The notes under the pieces are model-generated. The model did no database searches. It saw only the letters and a program-made list of their open reading frames with translations, and was not told the origin of the DNA. From a virus, in the IMG/VR virus record IMGVR_UViG_3300027759_000085, positions 1 through 64,000 of that record: a DNA stretch of 64,000 nt, one strand, 5' to 3'. The position numbers and the translations under genes were made by a program. Shown piece after piece: positions 22,738-32,362 of this stretch (the stretch's first letter is position 1; the number at the start of each line of letters is the position of its first letter).

Positions 22738-23814
22738 ATGGAAGAAAATGTAAACAGGGCCACATCTTGGGAGGATGTCCTGAACAATAACTTTAATGCT
22801 TCAGCTCCAGTAGAGGAGATTGTAGAGAATGTTGAAGTTAATGAAGAACAAGTAGCAGTCGATGCTGCAGGAGAAGTGGTTAACGAGGAAGTAATAACTC
22901 CTACACAACCAACTGTAGTTGCTCAAGAAGTAAGTCAGGTATCTGATCTAGATCCAAACAAGCAAGCTCTAATAGATGCTATACTTGATGGTAAGGAAGA
23001 TTTAGTTTACGACTACTTTAGACAAAAGAATACAGACTATAATCAGTTTAGTGATATTGATGTCATTAAGACTAAGATAGCAAATGAAAATCCTGCATGG
23101 GATGCTGATGATATTGAACTAGAGATTGAATCAAAATATGGCTCATCTCTTCTTAGTGAAAAGATAGATATCAGTGAAATAGACAAAGACATTTATCCAG
23201 ATGAGTATAAAGATGCTCTTAAGATAAATAAAGAAATTGATAAAGCAGAAAAGCTTTTAAAGAGAGATGCAAAGGAAACAAGAGTTATCCTGGAAGATCT
23301 AAAAAATAACATTTCCCTACCAGTTTCCGAAAGGAGATTAGTAGAAAAAGATACAGTAAGTACAGAGAACGTAGAAGCCTCTGCAGAATATACCCAGGAA
23401 GAATTAAAACAAATTCAGGCTGATTGGATTTCTGCAGTAGAAAAAGGTGTACCAGAAGTGAGTGAGTTTAAGTTTAAATTAGGAGACGAGGATGTATCCT
23501 ATAAGATAACTGAAGATGAACAAAAACAACTTGTAGACAAGATGAAAGGTTTTAACGCAGAAAGTTATTTACTGGAACGTGGATGGCTAAACCAAGATGG
23601 TTCTCCTAACATAAAGAAGATTACCGAGGATGTGTATATTCTTGAAAATAACGAGAAGATTTTTAGGTCAGGTTGGACACAAGCAAAAGAGAAGGCAAAG
23701 ATGGATATCATTAGTAAAGATATTAAGAATATTAATCTAAACCAATCTACTAACACTGTTGATGCTCAAGGCTCAAATCAATATAGCTTTGGAGATTACG
23801 TGCTAGGACTATAA
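22738..23814 (+). CDS. scaffold-like acidic protein
   Basis: 358 aa, strongly acidic, with a disordered Val/Glu/Ala/Thr-rich N-terminus and a helical Lys/Glu middle. No enzyme motif. Position between portal and major capsid protein and composition fit a capsid assembly scaffold. Homology was not recognised. Confidence 0.65.
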   Translation: MEENVNRATSWEDVLNNNFNASAPVEEIVENVEVNEEQVAVDAAGEVVNEEVITPTQPTVVAQEVSQVSDLDPNKQALIDAILDGKEDLVYDYFRQKNTDYNQFSDIDVIKTKIANENPAWDADDIELEIESKYGSSLLSEKIDISEIDKDIYPDEYKDALKINKEIDKAEKLLKRDAKETRVILEDLKNNISLPVSERRLVEKDTVSTENVEASAEYTQEELKQIQADWISAVEKGVPEVSEFKFKLGDEDVSYKITEDEQKQLVDKMKGFNAESYLLERGWLNQDGSPNIKKITEDVYILENNEKIFRSGWTQAKEKAKMDIISKDIKNINLNQSTNTVDAQGSNQYSFGDYVLGL

Positions 23815-23851
23815 AAATTTTACACACATTTAAAAACAAAACAAAAAGACT

Positions 23852-25198
23852 ATGTCAACTATACCTAGTGCTTATAGCACCGCATCCGCAACCAGAGCAG
23901 GAACCCTGATCTCTGAGTTGAACATCGTTGTACCACGTGCATATCGTGAGTTCATCGATAAATTCCAGTTTGTTCCTTACGTAATGTTGAACGAACTTGC
24001 TGGTAACACATTAGCTTCTGATAACAAGTTATTCTATCACTACGAATCAAAAGGTCGTCAAATGTCATTTGTACGTGCTTCTGCTACCGTTTCAGGTGCT
24101 GCAGGTGCTTCAATTACATTCACTATCGATTCTGCTGATTACTTTGCATCTGGTACTAAGTCTCTTCCAGAAGTTGGATTGATTCTTTACAATGCACGTA
24201 CAGGAGTTGAAAACCGTGTTACAGCTGTTAACAAAACTACTCCATCTGCTCACACAGTTACTATTGCTCCAGTTATTGCTACTGAAAATGCAAGTGTTGT
24301 TGCTGGTGACGAACTTCAAGGTCGTGGTTACAAGTATGTAGGTGAAGCATCTGACTACACTACTACTACTATCCAGGGTATTGATAAGTACACTAACTAC
24401 GTAACTCAAATTCGTATCGACTCTAAATTCACAGATTTGAACTTAGCAGAAGCGATTGACTTTGAATACGATGGTCAGCGTTACTACAAATACAAGCAAT
24501 TGGCTGATGACAACAAGAAATTCTTGTTACAGCGTGAGTTAATGCTTATGGACTCTAACTTGACTGACAACTTAGGATACAATGAAACTGGTTCTGCAGG
24601 TGTTATCCAGCAAACTCAAGCTAATGGCTTGAACATTGGATACTCTACTTTCAGTGCTCAGAATACATTTGCTTCTATTGAGCGTCAATTAGACTCTCAA
24701 GGTGCTCCACAAGAATACGATTGGTTGTGTGATGTTAAGCAACACATTGCTATTCAGAATTCTTTGGGTGCTGATTTCAATAACGGTGCTATTCTTTACA
24801 ATCAAGGCAATGAGTCTGGATTGAATGGAAACTTAGATTTAGCTTTCGGGTTTAAGTCTTTTGCTCCTTACCAACGTAAGTTCAACTTCACTCGTTACTT
24901 ACCATTCTCTGAGCAAGCGTTCTACGGATCATCCGCAAATGGAACCACTCGTGAGAACTTCGGATTGTTGATTCCAAAAGGATCTTCTTCTGATGCAGTA
25001 ACTCGTAATGTTGTACCTCGTTTCAATGTTCGTTTCCAGGATATCCTTGGTAACGGTCAAAAAGTTCAAATTGCTGAGACTGGTGGTCTAGCTAAAGTTC
25101 CAACCTCTGCCAAAATGGAATTGGTTGTTTCTCAAGTAGCTTACTATGGTGTTCAAGTAATGGGTGCTAATCAATATGCTATTGTAAAAGGTAGCTAA
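23852..25198 (+). CDS. major capsid protein
   Basis: 448 aa, HK97-fold major capsid protein by position and composition: abundant Ala, Thr and Gly with balanced strands, a central SADYF...LILYN beta-domain and LNNEL-type helices. Codon use differs from neighbours (many CGT, GGT, AAC, TTC codons), a sign of selection for high expression. A strong terminator follows immediately. No obvious cleavage site for a maturation protease was recognised and no protease gene is nearby. Confidence 0.85.
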   Translation: MSTIPSAYSTASATRAGTLISELNIVVPRAYREFIDKFQFVPYVMLNELAGNTLASDNKLFYHYESKGRQMSFVRASATVSGAAGASITFTIDSADYFASGTKSLPEVGLILYNARTGVENRVTAVNKTTPSAHTVTIAPVIATENASVVAGDELQGRGYKYVGEASDYTTTTIQGIDKYTNYVTQIRIDSKFTDLNLAEAIDFEYDGQRYYKYKQLADDNKKFLLQRELMLMDSNLTDNLGYNETGSAGVIQQTQANGLNIGYSTFSAQNTFASIERQLDSQGAPQEYDWLCDVKQHIAIQNSLGADFNNGAILYNQGNESGLNGNLDLAFGFKSFAPYQRKFNFTRYLPFSEQAFYGSSANGTTRENFGLLIPKGSSSDAVTRNVVPRFNVRFQDILGNGQKVQIAETGGLAKVPTSAKMELVVSQVAYYGVQVMGANQYAIVKGS

Positions 25199-25204
25199 TA
25201 ATAT

Positions 25205-25234
25205 AAGGGGAGGGTTCGCTCTCCCCTTTATTTG
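25205..25234 (+). terminator. strong terminator after the major capsid gene
   Basis: AAGGGGAG pairs with CTCCCCTT (8 bp, GC-rich core) around GGTTCGCT, followed by TTAT-rich sequence. Seven bases after the capsid stop codon. Confidence 0.9.
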
Positions 25235-25294
25235 TTAAATCTAGGAAGAAGAAGAAAACAAAAAATAATACAAACATACACACATAAAAAGAAA

Positions 25295-26173
25295 ATGGAA
25301 GAACAATTAGTAATTAAAAAAAGGGGAAATCCAAACTTTGGTAAAAAAGAAGAATTATCACAAGACTTTTTGGATTTAGATAAAACATATCATTTCGTGT
25401 TAACTAAAACATGGGAAGGATATAAGCCAAGAGATAAAGAGGGTGGTCATATTAGTTCAAACCCATATCCTCCAATTTTCTCTTTGCCAAATGAAGGTAT
25501 CACAATTGATGATGCAACAGGTAAGAATAGACGCTGGAGATGCCTAAGAGGTATTGATACTATCTGGGTTGATGAGCAAGAGGGTGTAGAGCCACAAAGT
25601 TTTGAAGACTATGAAGATATTATCTTCTCTACTGGTCATTTAACTGTTAAGGGTTATGAGAGAAATAAGCTTGCTGCTTTATTAGCTCACGATACTTATG
25701 AAGGTAAAAAATATAGAAAGGCAAATATAAAGCCTGAGTATAGATTAATTGATAGAGACGCAGATACTAAACGTGCTCTTGATTCATTAGATGTAGAATA
25801 CGAAGCTCTTAAGTTAGCTAAGGAATGTTCTGATGATGAGATGCTACCGTTTGCATATGTACTAGGTATTAATCTAAGTCAAACATCTAATAGTATTCGT
25901 AAGGATTTTATTATGAGAGCTAAGAGTAACCCAGCTTACTTTATTAAGCACTTTGTAGATCCTAAAAACAATATTGTATTCAAGGTTAAAGAAGCCTTGG
26001 AGGATGATATTATAAGTTCATCAGTACTAGAAAATAAACTAGTATGGGCTGAAAGTAGAAAGTTTATCACAGATGTTCCTAAAGGTTCTGACGTTCCTCA
26101 ATTGGTAGCCAAACTTGTTCTTCAAGGAGACAAGGATGTTGTAGCTGCTTATGAGCAACTGAAGAAGATGTAA
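25295..26173 (+). CDS. hypothetical head-tail region protein
   Basis: 292 aa from the ATG at 25295 (MEEQLVIKKRGN); a longer frame would begin with TTG near the terminator. N-terminus with NPNFGKKEE and a compact domain with WRCLRGIDTIWVDEQ. Helical C-terminal half. Lies between capsid and adaptor genes; probably a virion assembly protein, function unknown. Confidence 0.65.
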   Translation: MEEQLVIKKRGNPNFGKKEELSQDFLDLDKTYHFVLTKTWEGYKPRDKEGGHISSNPYPPIFSLPNEGITIDDATGKNRRWRCLRGIDTIWVDEQEGVEPQSFEDYEDIIFSTGHLTVKGYERNKLAALLAHDTYEGKKYRKANIKPEYRLIDRDADTKRALDSLDVEYEALKLAKECSDDEMLPFAYVLGINLSQTSNSIRKDFIMRAKSNPAYFIKHFVDPKNNIVFKVKEALEDDIISSSVLENKLVWAESRKFITDVPKGSDVPQLVAKLVLQGDKDVVAAYEQLKKM

Positions 26174-26205
26174 GAACTTCCCTGATTCCTTTCTTTTGTG
26201 TAGTT

Positions 26206-26240
26206 AGCTCCCATCCTTAATTGGTTGGGGGCTTTCTTGT
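26206..26240 (+). terminator. rho-independent terminator
   Basis: AGCTCCCA pairs with TGGGGGCT (8 bp, one wobble) around a 12-nt loop, then TTCTTGTT. After the 25295-26173 gene. Confidence 0.8.
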
Positions 26241-26271
26241 TAGAGCTTAAAAAACGCTTTTAAATATTGAT

Positions 26272-26279
26272 TATCTTTG
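26272..26279 (+). promoter_or_regulatory. TATCTTTG promoter box
   Basis: Exact TAnnTTTG match only 8 bp before the 26287 start, so the transcript would have almost no leader. Confidence 0.5.
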
Positions 26280-26286
26280 TATCATC

Positions 26287-26967
26287 ATGACTATAGACGA
26301 AGTACATACATTCATTGATTTCATAGCAAAGAAGAGTAATGCAGGTGGTTATATAACTCCAGCAGAACAAGATTTGTTATTAAATAGGGCTCAAATCCAA
26401 TACTTTAATAAGTTATACGGTAATCAAAATGATTATAGATATGACAGACCAGTACCTAAAATATCGTATGCTATAACAGAAAAAATAAGCAATAGTTTGT
26501 CACCATTTTTATCGGATCCTACAGCACTTGTTATTGATGGTAATGGGCTTGTTAATACCCCTGGTGATTTATTTCAAACGGTATCTATCACGCACACAGT
26601 TTCTGGTCTTGACTATGAAATAACAAGAGTAGAACAAGACAGGGTATCAAACAATCTAACTTCTTCAATAGAAGCCCCAGATGCTAAGTACCCAATATAC
26701 ACACAGTTAAGAACTAAGCTACAGTTTTATCCTAAGAATTTAGCTACGGCAACTATTATATATCTTAAAGAACCAACCGATATGGTATGGGGATATACTA
26801 CTGTTAATGGAAGACCAGTGTATGATTCTGGGACTAGTGTTCAGCCATTATGGAAAGATATGGACATGAATGAAATTATTTATTTAGCACTAAGTTATAT
26901 CGGTGTAAACTTGAAGGACCCAGAAGTTTCTCAGTTTGCTAATGTTAAAACTCAAACGGGATTATAA
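26287..26967 (+). CDS. head-tail adaptor / ring protein 1
   Basis: 226 aa. Helical N-terminus (TIDEVHTFIDFIAKKSN) then strand-rich body. Size, position after the capsid gene and helical-then-beta order match tail adaptor or ring proteins of podoviruses that attach below the portal. No family recognised with certainty. Adjacent (2 bp) to the next ring-size gene. Confidence 0.65.
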   Translation: MTIDEVHTFIDFIAKKSNAGGYITPAEQDLLLNRAQIQYFNKLYGNQNDYRYDRPVPKISYAITEKISNSLSPFLSDPTALVIDGNGLVNTPGDLFQTVSITHTVSGLDYEITRVEQDRVSNNLTSSIEAPDAKYPIYTQLRTKLQFYPKNLATATIIYLKEPTDMVWGYTTVNGRPVYDSGTSVQPLWKDMDMNEIIYLALSYIGVNLKDPEVSQFANVKTQTGL

Positions 26968-26969
26968 AA

Positions 26970-27614
26970 ATGGCAGTTACAACTTACGGATATCTTGCTG
27001 AACAAATACTTTCAACCTATTACAAGGGTGTAAGAAGTGATGATAGTTCTTATTCATTAAAATACATTGCATCCATGTTGGCACAGGAAGTTGCTTTCAT
27101 GGCCAGAAAGAATGCATTTGAGAATGGGAACAATGGTGACATTACTTATATCAATGATACATTCATTAGTACGTTTAAGAGCTTGGCTGTGGCTACAGAT
27201 AATATTAGTTTGGAAAAGTACATCGTGCTACCATCTATGCCAACAGCTTTACCTAATAACCAAGAGATTGTATCGGTATCATTAAATAGGAAAACAAATA
27301 AAACATTTATCCCAATGAAGAACAAGGATAGATTTGCTCAGGCATTTCTTCCATCTATAAGAGGAGTTGTTTTTTATTACATAGAAGATGGTAAATTATA
27401 TTTTGATAATCCAGAAAACTTTATATTCACTTCAATTACATTAAAGATGGCAGGTGCTCTACCAAGTGGTGATATATTGGATGCTCAACTTAATATACCT
27501 AAAAACTATGAGACCGAGATTATAGATAAGGTATTAAATAGATTACTTTCTGTTAACAGATTAGGAAGAGATTTGACTAATGATGGTGACGATATAAATA
27601 ATAACATTCAATAA
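26970..27614 (+). CDS. head-tail adaptor / ring protein 2
   Basis: 214 aa, similar size and character to its two neighbours, starting with helices and continuing with strands (KYIVLPSMPTALP). Stop overlaps the next start. Probably part of the short-tail collar. Confidence 0.65.
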   Translation: MAVTTYGYLAEQILSTYYKGVRSDDSSYSLKYIASMLAQEVAFMARKNAFENGNNGDITYINDTFISTFKSLAVATDNISLEKYIVLPSMPTALPNNQEIVSVSLNRKTNKTFIPMKNKDRFAQAFLPSIRGVVFYYIEDGKLYFDNPENFIFTSITLKMAGALPSGDILDAQLNIPKNYETEIIDKVLNRLLSVNRLGRDLTNDGDDINNNIQ

Positions 27615-28387
27615 TGAGTAGAATTGGACTTAAACAAATTATTGCTGAACTTATAGACAGCAAGGATTCTAGCTCACATGAGTTTAGAAGAATGTATAAT
27701 ATAGGTGTAAGAGGTGTTCGTGAATTTAACACTGACATTGTAGGAAACTTCTCTACTAAACTATTAGATGTTAATGCTAATAAAACAGCAGACCTTCCAG
27801 AAGATTATGTATCCTATTCTAAAATGGGAGTTATTAATGAAAAGGGAGAGATTGTTACACTTAGATCTAATCCTCAATTAAGTAATTATAATATTGGACA
27901 CTCACTTAACCCTGATAGATTCGAAGGAGTCCCAGGTATTGGAGCTGTATCATATCCTGCTATACCATATAACTATCCATATATATACTATAACTTTTTT
28001 GTATCTAACCAGTCTTTCAATTTATTTGGTCTTGCTGGTGGTGGACAAGATATAGGTCAATACAAAGTAGATGAGGAGTGTGGAATAATTATCTTTGGTC
28101 CTTACTTTAAGTACGAAAAGATTTTACTTGAATATCTTGGTGATGGAATGGATAGAGATTGTGATGACTATATGATAGACAGTCGTGCCGCTGAAGCTAT
28201 GTTAGCTTACATCAGATGGAAGACAGCCCTTGATAACCCTAAGAAGTATGGACAAGGGATTATGAGGGATTACAAGCAAGAATATAAGTCTGAGAGACTA
28301 AAGGCTAAGATGCGTATAAATAAAATTGTTGTGTCTGAATTTGAAGATATACAAAGAATTACCAATAAATTAGCACCAAGATCATAA
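27614..28387 (+). CDS. head-tail adaptor / ring protein 3
   Basis: 257 aa. N-terminal helical IGLKQIIAELIDSKDSS, then a segment DLPEDYVSYSKMGVINEKGE, a pattern of gp4/gp11-like adaptors. Overlaps the following tail gene by one base. Together with the two preceding genes it forms the likely connector set. Confidence 0.65.
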   Translation: MSRIGLKQIIAELIDSKDSSSHEFRRMYNIGVRGVREFNTDIVGNFSTKLLDVNANKTADLPEDYVSYSKMGVINEKGEIVTLRSNPQLSNYNIGHSLNPDRFEGVPGIGAVSYPAIPYNYPYIYYNFFVSNQSFNLFGLAGGGQDIGQYKVDEECGIIIFGPYFKYEKILLEYLGDGMDRDCDDYMIDSRAAEAMLAYIRWKTALDNPKKYGQGIMRDYKQEYKSERLKAKMRINKIVVSEFEDIQRITNKLAPRS

Positions 28388-31300
28388 TGATAGAAAGTAA
28401 AGTATTCGCAGGTGGAGGTCTTAATCAAGATGTTGATAATAACTTTTTAAAACCTAATGATTGGAAGGATGCTTTAAATATTAGGGTTACTGATAGACTT
28501 AACAATACAGATAATATTATTTCTAATATAAAAGGAAATACATCTGTAAGTTATGCTCTCCCTGCAGGAACTAATAAATGTATTGGTGAGTACGCTAATG
28601 AAAAGGCTGGAAAATTTTATTCATTTATATGGAACAGTAATAATGATCACTCTATAACCGAATACGATCCTACATTAAATACGATAACAAAAGTCCTGCA
28701 GGCTAGTTATCTTAATTTTCAGGAGTACCAATTAATTAATGGAATAGGAATAGTTGATGATAATCTATTGTACTGGACCGATGGGTTTAATCCTCCTCGT
28801 GGTATAATGATAGATAGGGCCAAGGAAACTAGTCCTCCATATTATACTAATTCAGTAAGTATATCGTTAGCTAAACCACCACCATCTGTATTAGTTACTC
28901 CATCTTATGCAAATGATCCAAATTACCCAGCTACACCTGTAGCAGTAAACAGATTAAAGGGTCAACTATTTCAATTTAGATATATATATATTTATGAGGA
29001 TGGATCTAGAAGTGCATGGAGTTCATGTAGTACGGTTCCATATCCAACACTAGAGGTTAATAGTACCGTATCTAGTGAGGCATTTAGAAATAATAATATA
29101 GTTTTAAATTTTGATGTAGGTACAAAATATGTTAAATCAATAGAAGTAGCTGCACTAGTTAAAGGTATTGCATCAACTGGTACTACCCAAGATTGGTTTG
29201 TGATTTTAGCTAAAAGTAGAGCTGCTTTAATTGCTGATACAGGATCATATAATTCATTAACAAATGCTTATGAGTATAGATTCTTTAATGATGGTTTATA
29301 TCAATCTGCTGATGTTGTAGAAACTGATTTACCTTATGATTATGTACCATTAACATCTAAGTGTTTAGATATAATAAATGGAAATGTTCTTATATTAGCA
29401 AATAATAAAGAAGGATATGATAACATAACTACAGATGTAACTTTAGGTGTAACATATGTTGCTCCTGATATTGGGGCAAGAATGACTGTTTATCATCCAT
29501 TAGTAACAACTAATTATTTTTTTTCTGGTGTTCCCGTAACTGGAGATGTAATTAATTATGATCTTGATTATTGGGAAGGAGGAGCAGGTCCACCAGATCC
29601 ACCAACTGGTAATATAACTGGTACATATACTGTTACTGGATTGCAATCTGGAAATTTAAATTTAACTGTAAATGGTTTAAGTAGTCAAATTGCATTTGAT
29701 ACTGGCATGGATGTAATAGGTACAGTAACTGTACAGCCAAATGGTTCAATTTTATTAAGTTTTGCTTCATCTCCTGAAGAAGTTGTTTTTGGTGATGAAT
29801 TCTCTATGACAGTAACATTGGCAGCCTCATCATTAACAGCATCTTTGTCAACCTATAAAACAAATTCAAGATACCAATTTGGATTAGTTTATTATGATGA
29901 TTTTAATAGAAGTACATATGTACAAACTTCTGATAATTTTATAGTTTCAACAGATTCATTTGGCGAGGTAGAAGGAGATAATCCAGTAATATCTTGGCAA
30001 ATAGATCATGCAGCTCCATCATGGGCAACTACATATCAATGGGTTAGAACAGAGCAACTTACACATAGTAAATTTTTATTTTGGTTGGCTACAGCAATAG
30101 CTGCTCCAGCAGGTAAAAATTATTATGAACTTAATATTAGTTCGTTAATTACATATAGTGCAACAAACCCTGACAGTATATTAAACTATGAATATACTCC
30201 TGGTGATAGATGTACTATACATAAGATTGGAGCTACATGGCAATCTTCATTTGATGTAGCCATTGTTGGTGAAGAAGTTACCTCTTCGGTACATAAGATT
30301 TGGATAGAAAAAGGTATTTCGCTCACACCAGGTACAACAGACGTTCTTATTGAAATATATACTCCTAAGACAAGGTCTAATCAACCTACCGAACAATTCT
30401 TTTATGAATTTGGTGAAGTATATAGCTGTACTTCTGGAACACACACAGTACTTACTGGAGATTTTACACTAGGCGATGTATTTTATAGAGGAAGATTATT
30501 TTCTGCTGGAGTTACAACGAATGTAGAAGATCCAAACTTTAGTGATTTTTATATTAGTAGCTTTAGCTCCAATGGTAGGGCTAATATATTCTCACCACAA
30601 GCCAAACAGCTCACTCTGCCGACAGATGTAAGGTTCAGTGATACCTATGTACCAAATACAAATATAAATGGCTTGAGCAGGTTCTATGGAGACGCATTTG
30701 AGACATACGACAGGGTAAACGGATCTATACAGAAAACAACTGTAAGGGATAACTACTTAATATTATTCCAAGAGTTAAAGATAGGTTATGTTCCAATAAT
30801 GCAAAGCATACTTGAGGACCAAGGTTCTGGTAATGCAGCTAACGTAGCAATCTCAAATAAACTATTAAACAAGGTTAGATACTTTGCTGGAGACTTTGGT
30901 ATTGGTTTAGTTCCAGAATCTATGGCCAGGTTTGCTGGTGTTATATACTTTGTAGATTCTAACAGAGGTCAGGTAGTTAAGTTATCTGATGGTTTACAAC
31001 CTATAAGTACTGCTGGTATGGATAGTTATTTCACAAGTAAATTAACATCTATCAAAAGCTCACCTAATGTAAAAGTTATAGGATCATATGATCCATATAA
31101 CGATGAGTATATAGTAAGCTTTAAGATAGCTACTGCATCAAACGCTGGAGATGCTACTTTAGCATTTAGTGAAATGATAAACAGGTGGACATCATTCTAT
31201 TCATTCATACCTGATTCTGGTGGTTATATATTTAATCAATACATAACACATAAAGCTGGGGTATTATACACACATAACAACAATAGTTCTTATGGTACGT

Positions 31301-31650
31301 TTTATGGTACCAACACTGAATCTTATGTTGATATTGTATTTAACAATTCACCAACTCTAATTAAAACATTCTTAGGGTTCATAGAGCAATCAAATACAAA
31401 ATGGACTCCAACTGTTATCTCAACAAGCAATGCTCAAGCATCTTCATTAAATGATACTGATTTATTTGAAAAGGAAGATGTATTCTTTGCTAGTTTCTTA
31501 AGGGACTCAAACTCACCTAATGGATTAATAAATGGAGATGATCTAAAGGGTAACTGGATTAGGTTAAAGCTTACTGAAAGCAATGTAACTAAGTCTACAT
31601 TATTCTCTGTAGATTTAAGATCTATACCATCTTATCAAGGTATAAAATAA
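28387..31650 (+). CDS. large tail (nozzle/muzzle-type) protein
   Basis: 1087 aa, beta-rich. Begins MIESKVFAGGGLNQDVDNNFLKPNDWKD; this opening (a glycine-rich turn, then DxDxxxxxLxPxxyxdAlNir) is typical of tail nozzle/stabilisation proteins in short-tailed phages. Repeated immunoglobulin-like or beta-propeller-like segments follow. Probably forms the tail tube end through which DNA leaves. No catalytic motif. Confidence 0.7.
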   Translation: MIESKVFAGGGLNQDVDNNFLKPNDWKDALNIRVTDRLNNTDNIISNIKGNTSVSYALPAGTNKCIGEYANEKAGKFYSFIWNSNNDHSITEYDPTLNTITKVLQASYLNFQEYQLINGIGIVDDNLLYWTDGFNPPRGIMIDRAKETSPPYYTNSVSISLAKPPPSVLVTPSYANDPNYPATPVAVNRLKGQLFQFRYIYIYEDGSRSAWSSCSTVPYPTLEVNSTVSSEAFRNNNIVLNFDVGTKYVKSIEVAALVKGIASTGTTQDWFVILAKSRAALIADTGSYNSLTNAYEYRFFNDGLYQSADVVETDLPYDYVPLTSKCLDIINGNVLILANNKEGYDNITTDVTLGVTYVAPDIGARMTVYHPLVTTNYFFSGVPVTGDVINYDLDYWEGGAGPPDPPTGNITGTYTVTGLQSGNLNLTVNGLSSQIAFDTGMDVIGTVTVQPNGSILLSFASSPEEVVFGDEFSMTVTLAASSLTASLSTYKTNSRYQFGLVYYDDFNRSTYVQTSDNFIVSTDSFGEVEGDNPVISWQIDHAAPSWATTYQWVRTEQLTHSKFLFWLATAIAAPAGKNYYELNISSLITYSATNPDSILNYEYTPGDRCTIHKIGATWQSSFDVAIVGEEVTSSVHKIWIEKGISLTPGTTDVLIEIYTPKTRSNQPTEQFFYEFGEVYSCTSGTHTVLTGDFTLGDVFYRGRLFSAGVTTNVEDPNFSDFYISSFSSNGRANIFSPQAKQLTLPTDVRFSDTYVPNTNINGLSRFYGDAFETYDRVNGSIQKTTVRDNYLILFQELKIGYVPIMQSILEDQGSGNAANVAISNKLLNKVRYFAGDFGIGLVPESMARFAGVIYFVDSNRGQVVKLSDGLQPISTAGMDSYFTSKLTSIKSSPNVKVIGSYDPYNDEYIVSFKIATASNAGDATLAFSEMINRWTSFYSFIPDSGGYIFNQYITHKAGVLYTHNNNSSYGTFYGTNTESYVDIVFNNSPTLIKTFLGFIEQSNTKWTPTVISTSNAQASSLNDTDLFEKEDVFFASFLRDSNSPNGLINGDDLKGNWIRLKLTESNVTKSTLFSVDLRSIPSYQGIK

Positions 31651-31666
31651 ATTCATATTTTTTAGT

Positions 31667-31674
31667 TAAATTTG
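31667..31674 (+). promoter_or_regulatory. TAAATTTG promoter box
   Basis: Exact TAnnTTTG match 23 bp upstream of the 31698 start. Confidence 0.5.
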
Positions 31675-31697
31675 TAAATAAAATAAAAATCAATATT

Positions 31698-32321
31698 ATG
31701 GCAGGAGGATTTCCACTTGGCTCATTTGCTAAATCTTTAGGCTCGGTAGCATCTGCTGGAGCTAGTGCTACTCCATTGGGTATGGGTATAGCAGCAGGAG
31801 CTGGACTATTAAAGGCAGGCTTAGGTTTTCTTCAGCAAGCCAAGGGTAAGAAAATGCTTAAGAATACTGTTGATCCAGGTTATGTTATACCTAAAGGTTA
31901 CGAACAGAATTTAGGTCAGGCTGAACAAATGGCCAAGGGTGGTATACCATCTCAGGAGTATAACCTAGCTAGTACAAATATACAAAGAGGCACACAAGCA
32001 GGATTGCGTCAACTTAGTAGAATGTCTAATCCTTTTGCAGCTATATCTGGATTGGCAAGAAGTCAATCTGATTCATTTTCTAAACTAGACGCATCTAATG
32101 CATCAGCCAAGAGACAAAATATCTTACAGGCTATGGGTGCAAGACGTGAGATGGCAGGACAGCAGTTAGCTCAACAGCAATACTCTCAAAATAGATACTT
32201 TGATAAAGTAAATGAGGCTAATGCTAGAATTGGTGCAGGCACTCAGAATATGTTTGGTGGATTAGGTGACATAGGAACTGCTGGGATATATGGGTCAATG
32301 GGTGGTAAAAAGAATGCTTAA
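31698..32321 (+). CDS. internal virion-type protein
   Basis: 207 aa. Gly/Ala-rich hydrophobic N-terminal 45 residues (LGMGIAAGAGLLKAG), then Gln/Asn-rich helical part and Gly-rich tail. Composition resembles ejected internal virion proteins that enter the host envelope. First of four such genes. Confidence 0.6.
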   Translation: MAGGFPLGSFAKSLGSVASAGASATPLGMGIAAGAGLLKAGLGFLQQAKGKKMLKNTVDPGYVIPKGYEQNLGQAEQMAKGGIPSQEYNLASTNIQRGTQAGLRQLSRMSNPFAAISGLARSQSDSFSKLDASNASAKRQNILQAMGARREMAGQQLAQQQYSQNRYFDKVNEANARIGAGTQNMFGGLGDIGTAGIYGSMGGKKNA

Positions 32322-32362
32322 TATCTATTGCTAATATAAACAATAATTTGTAAATTTAAATA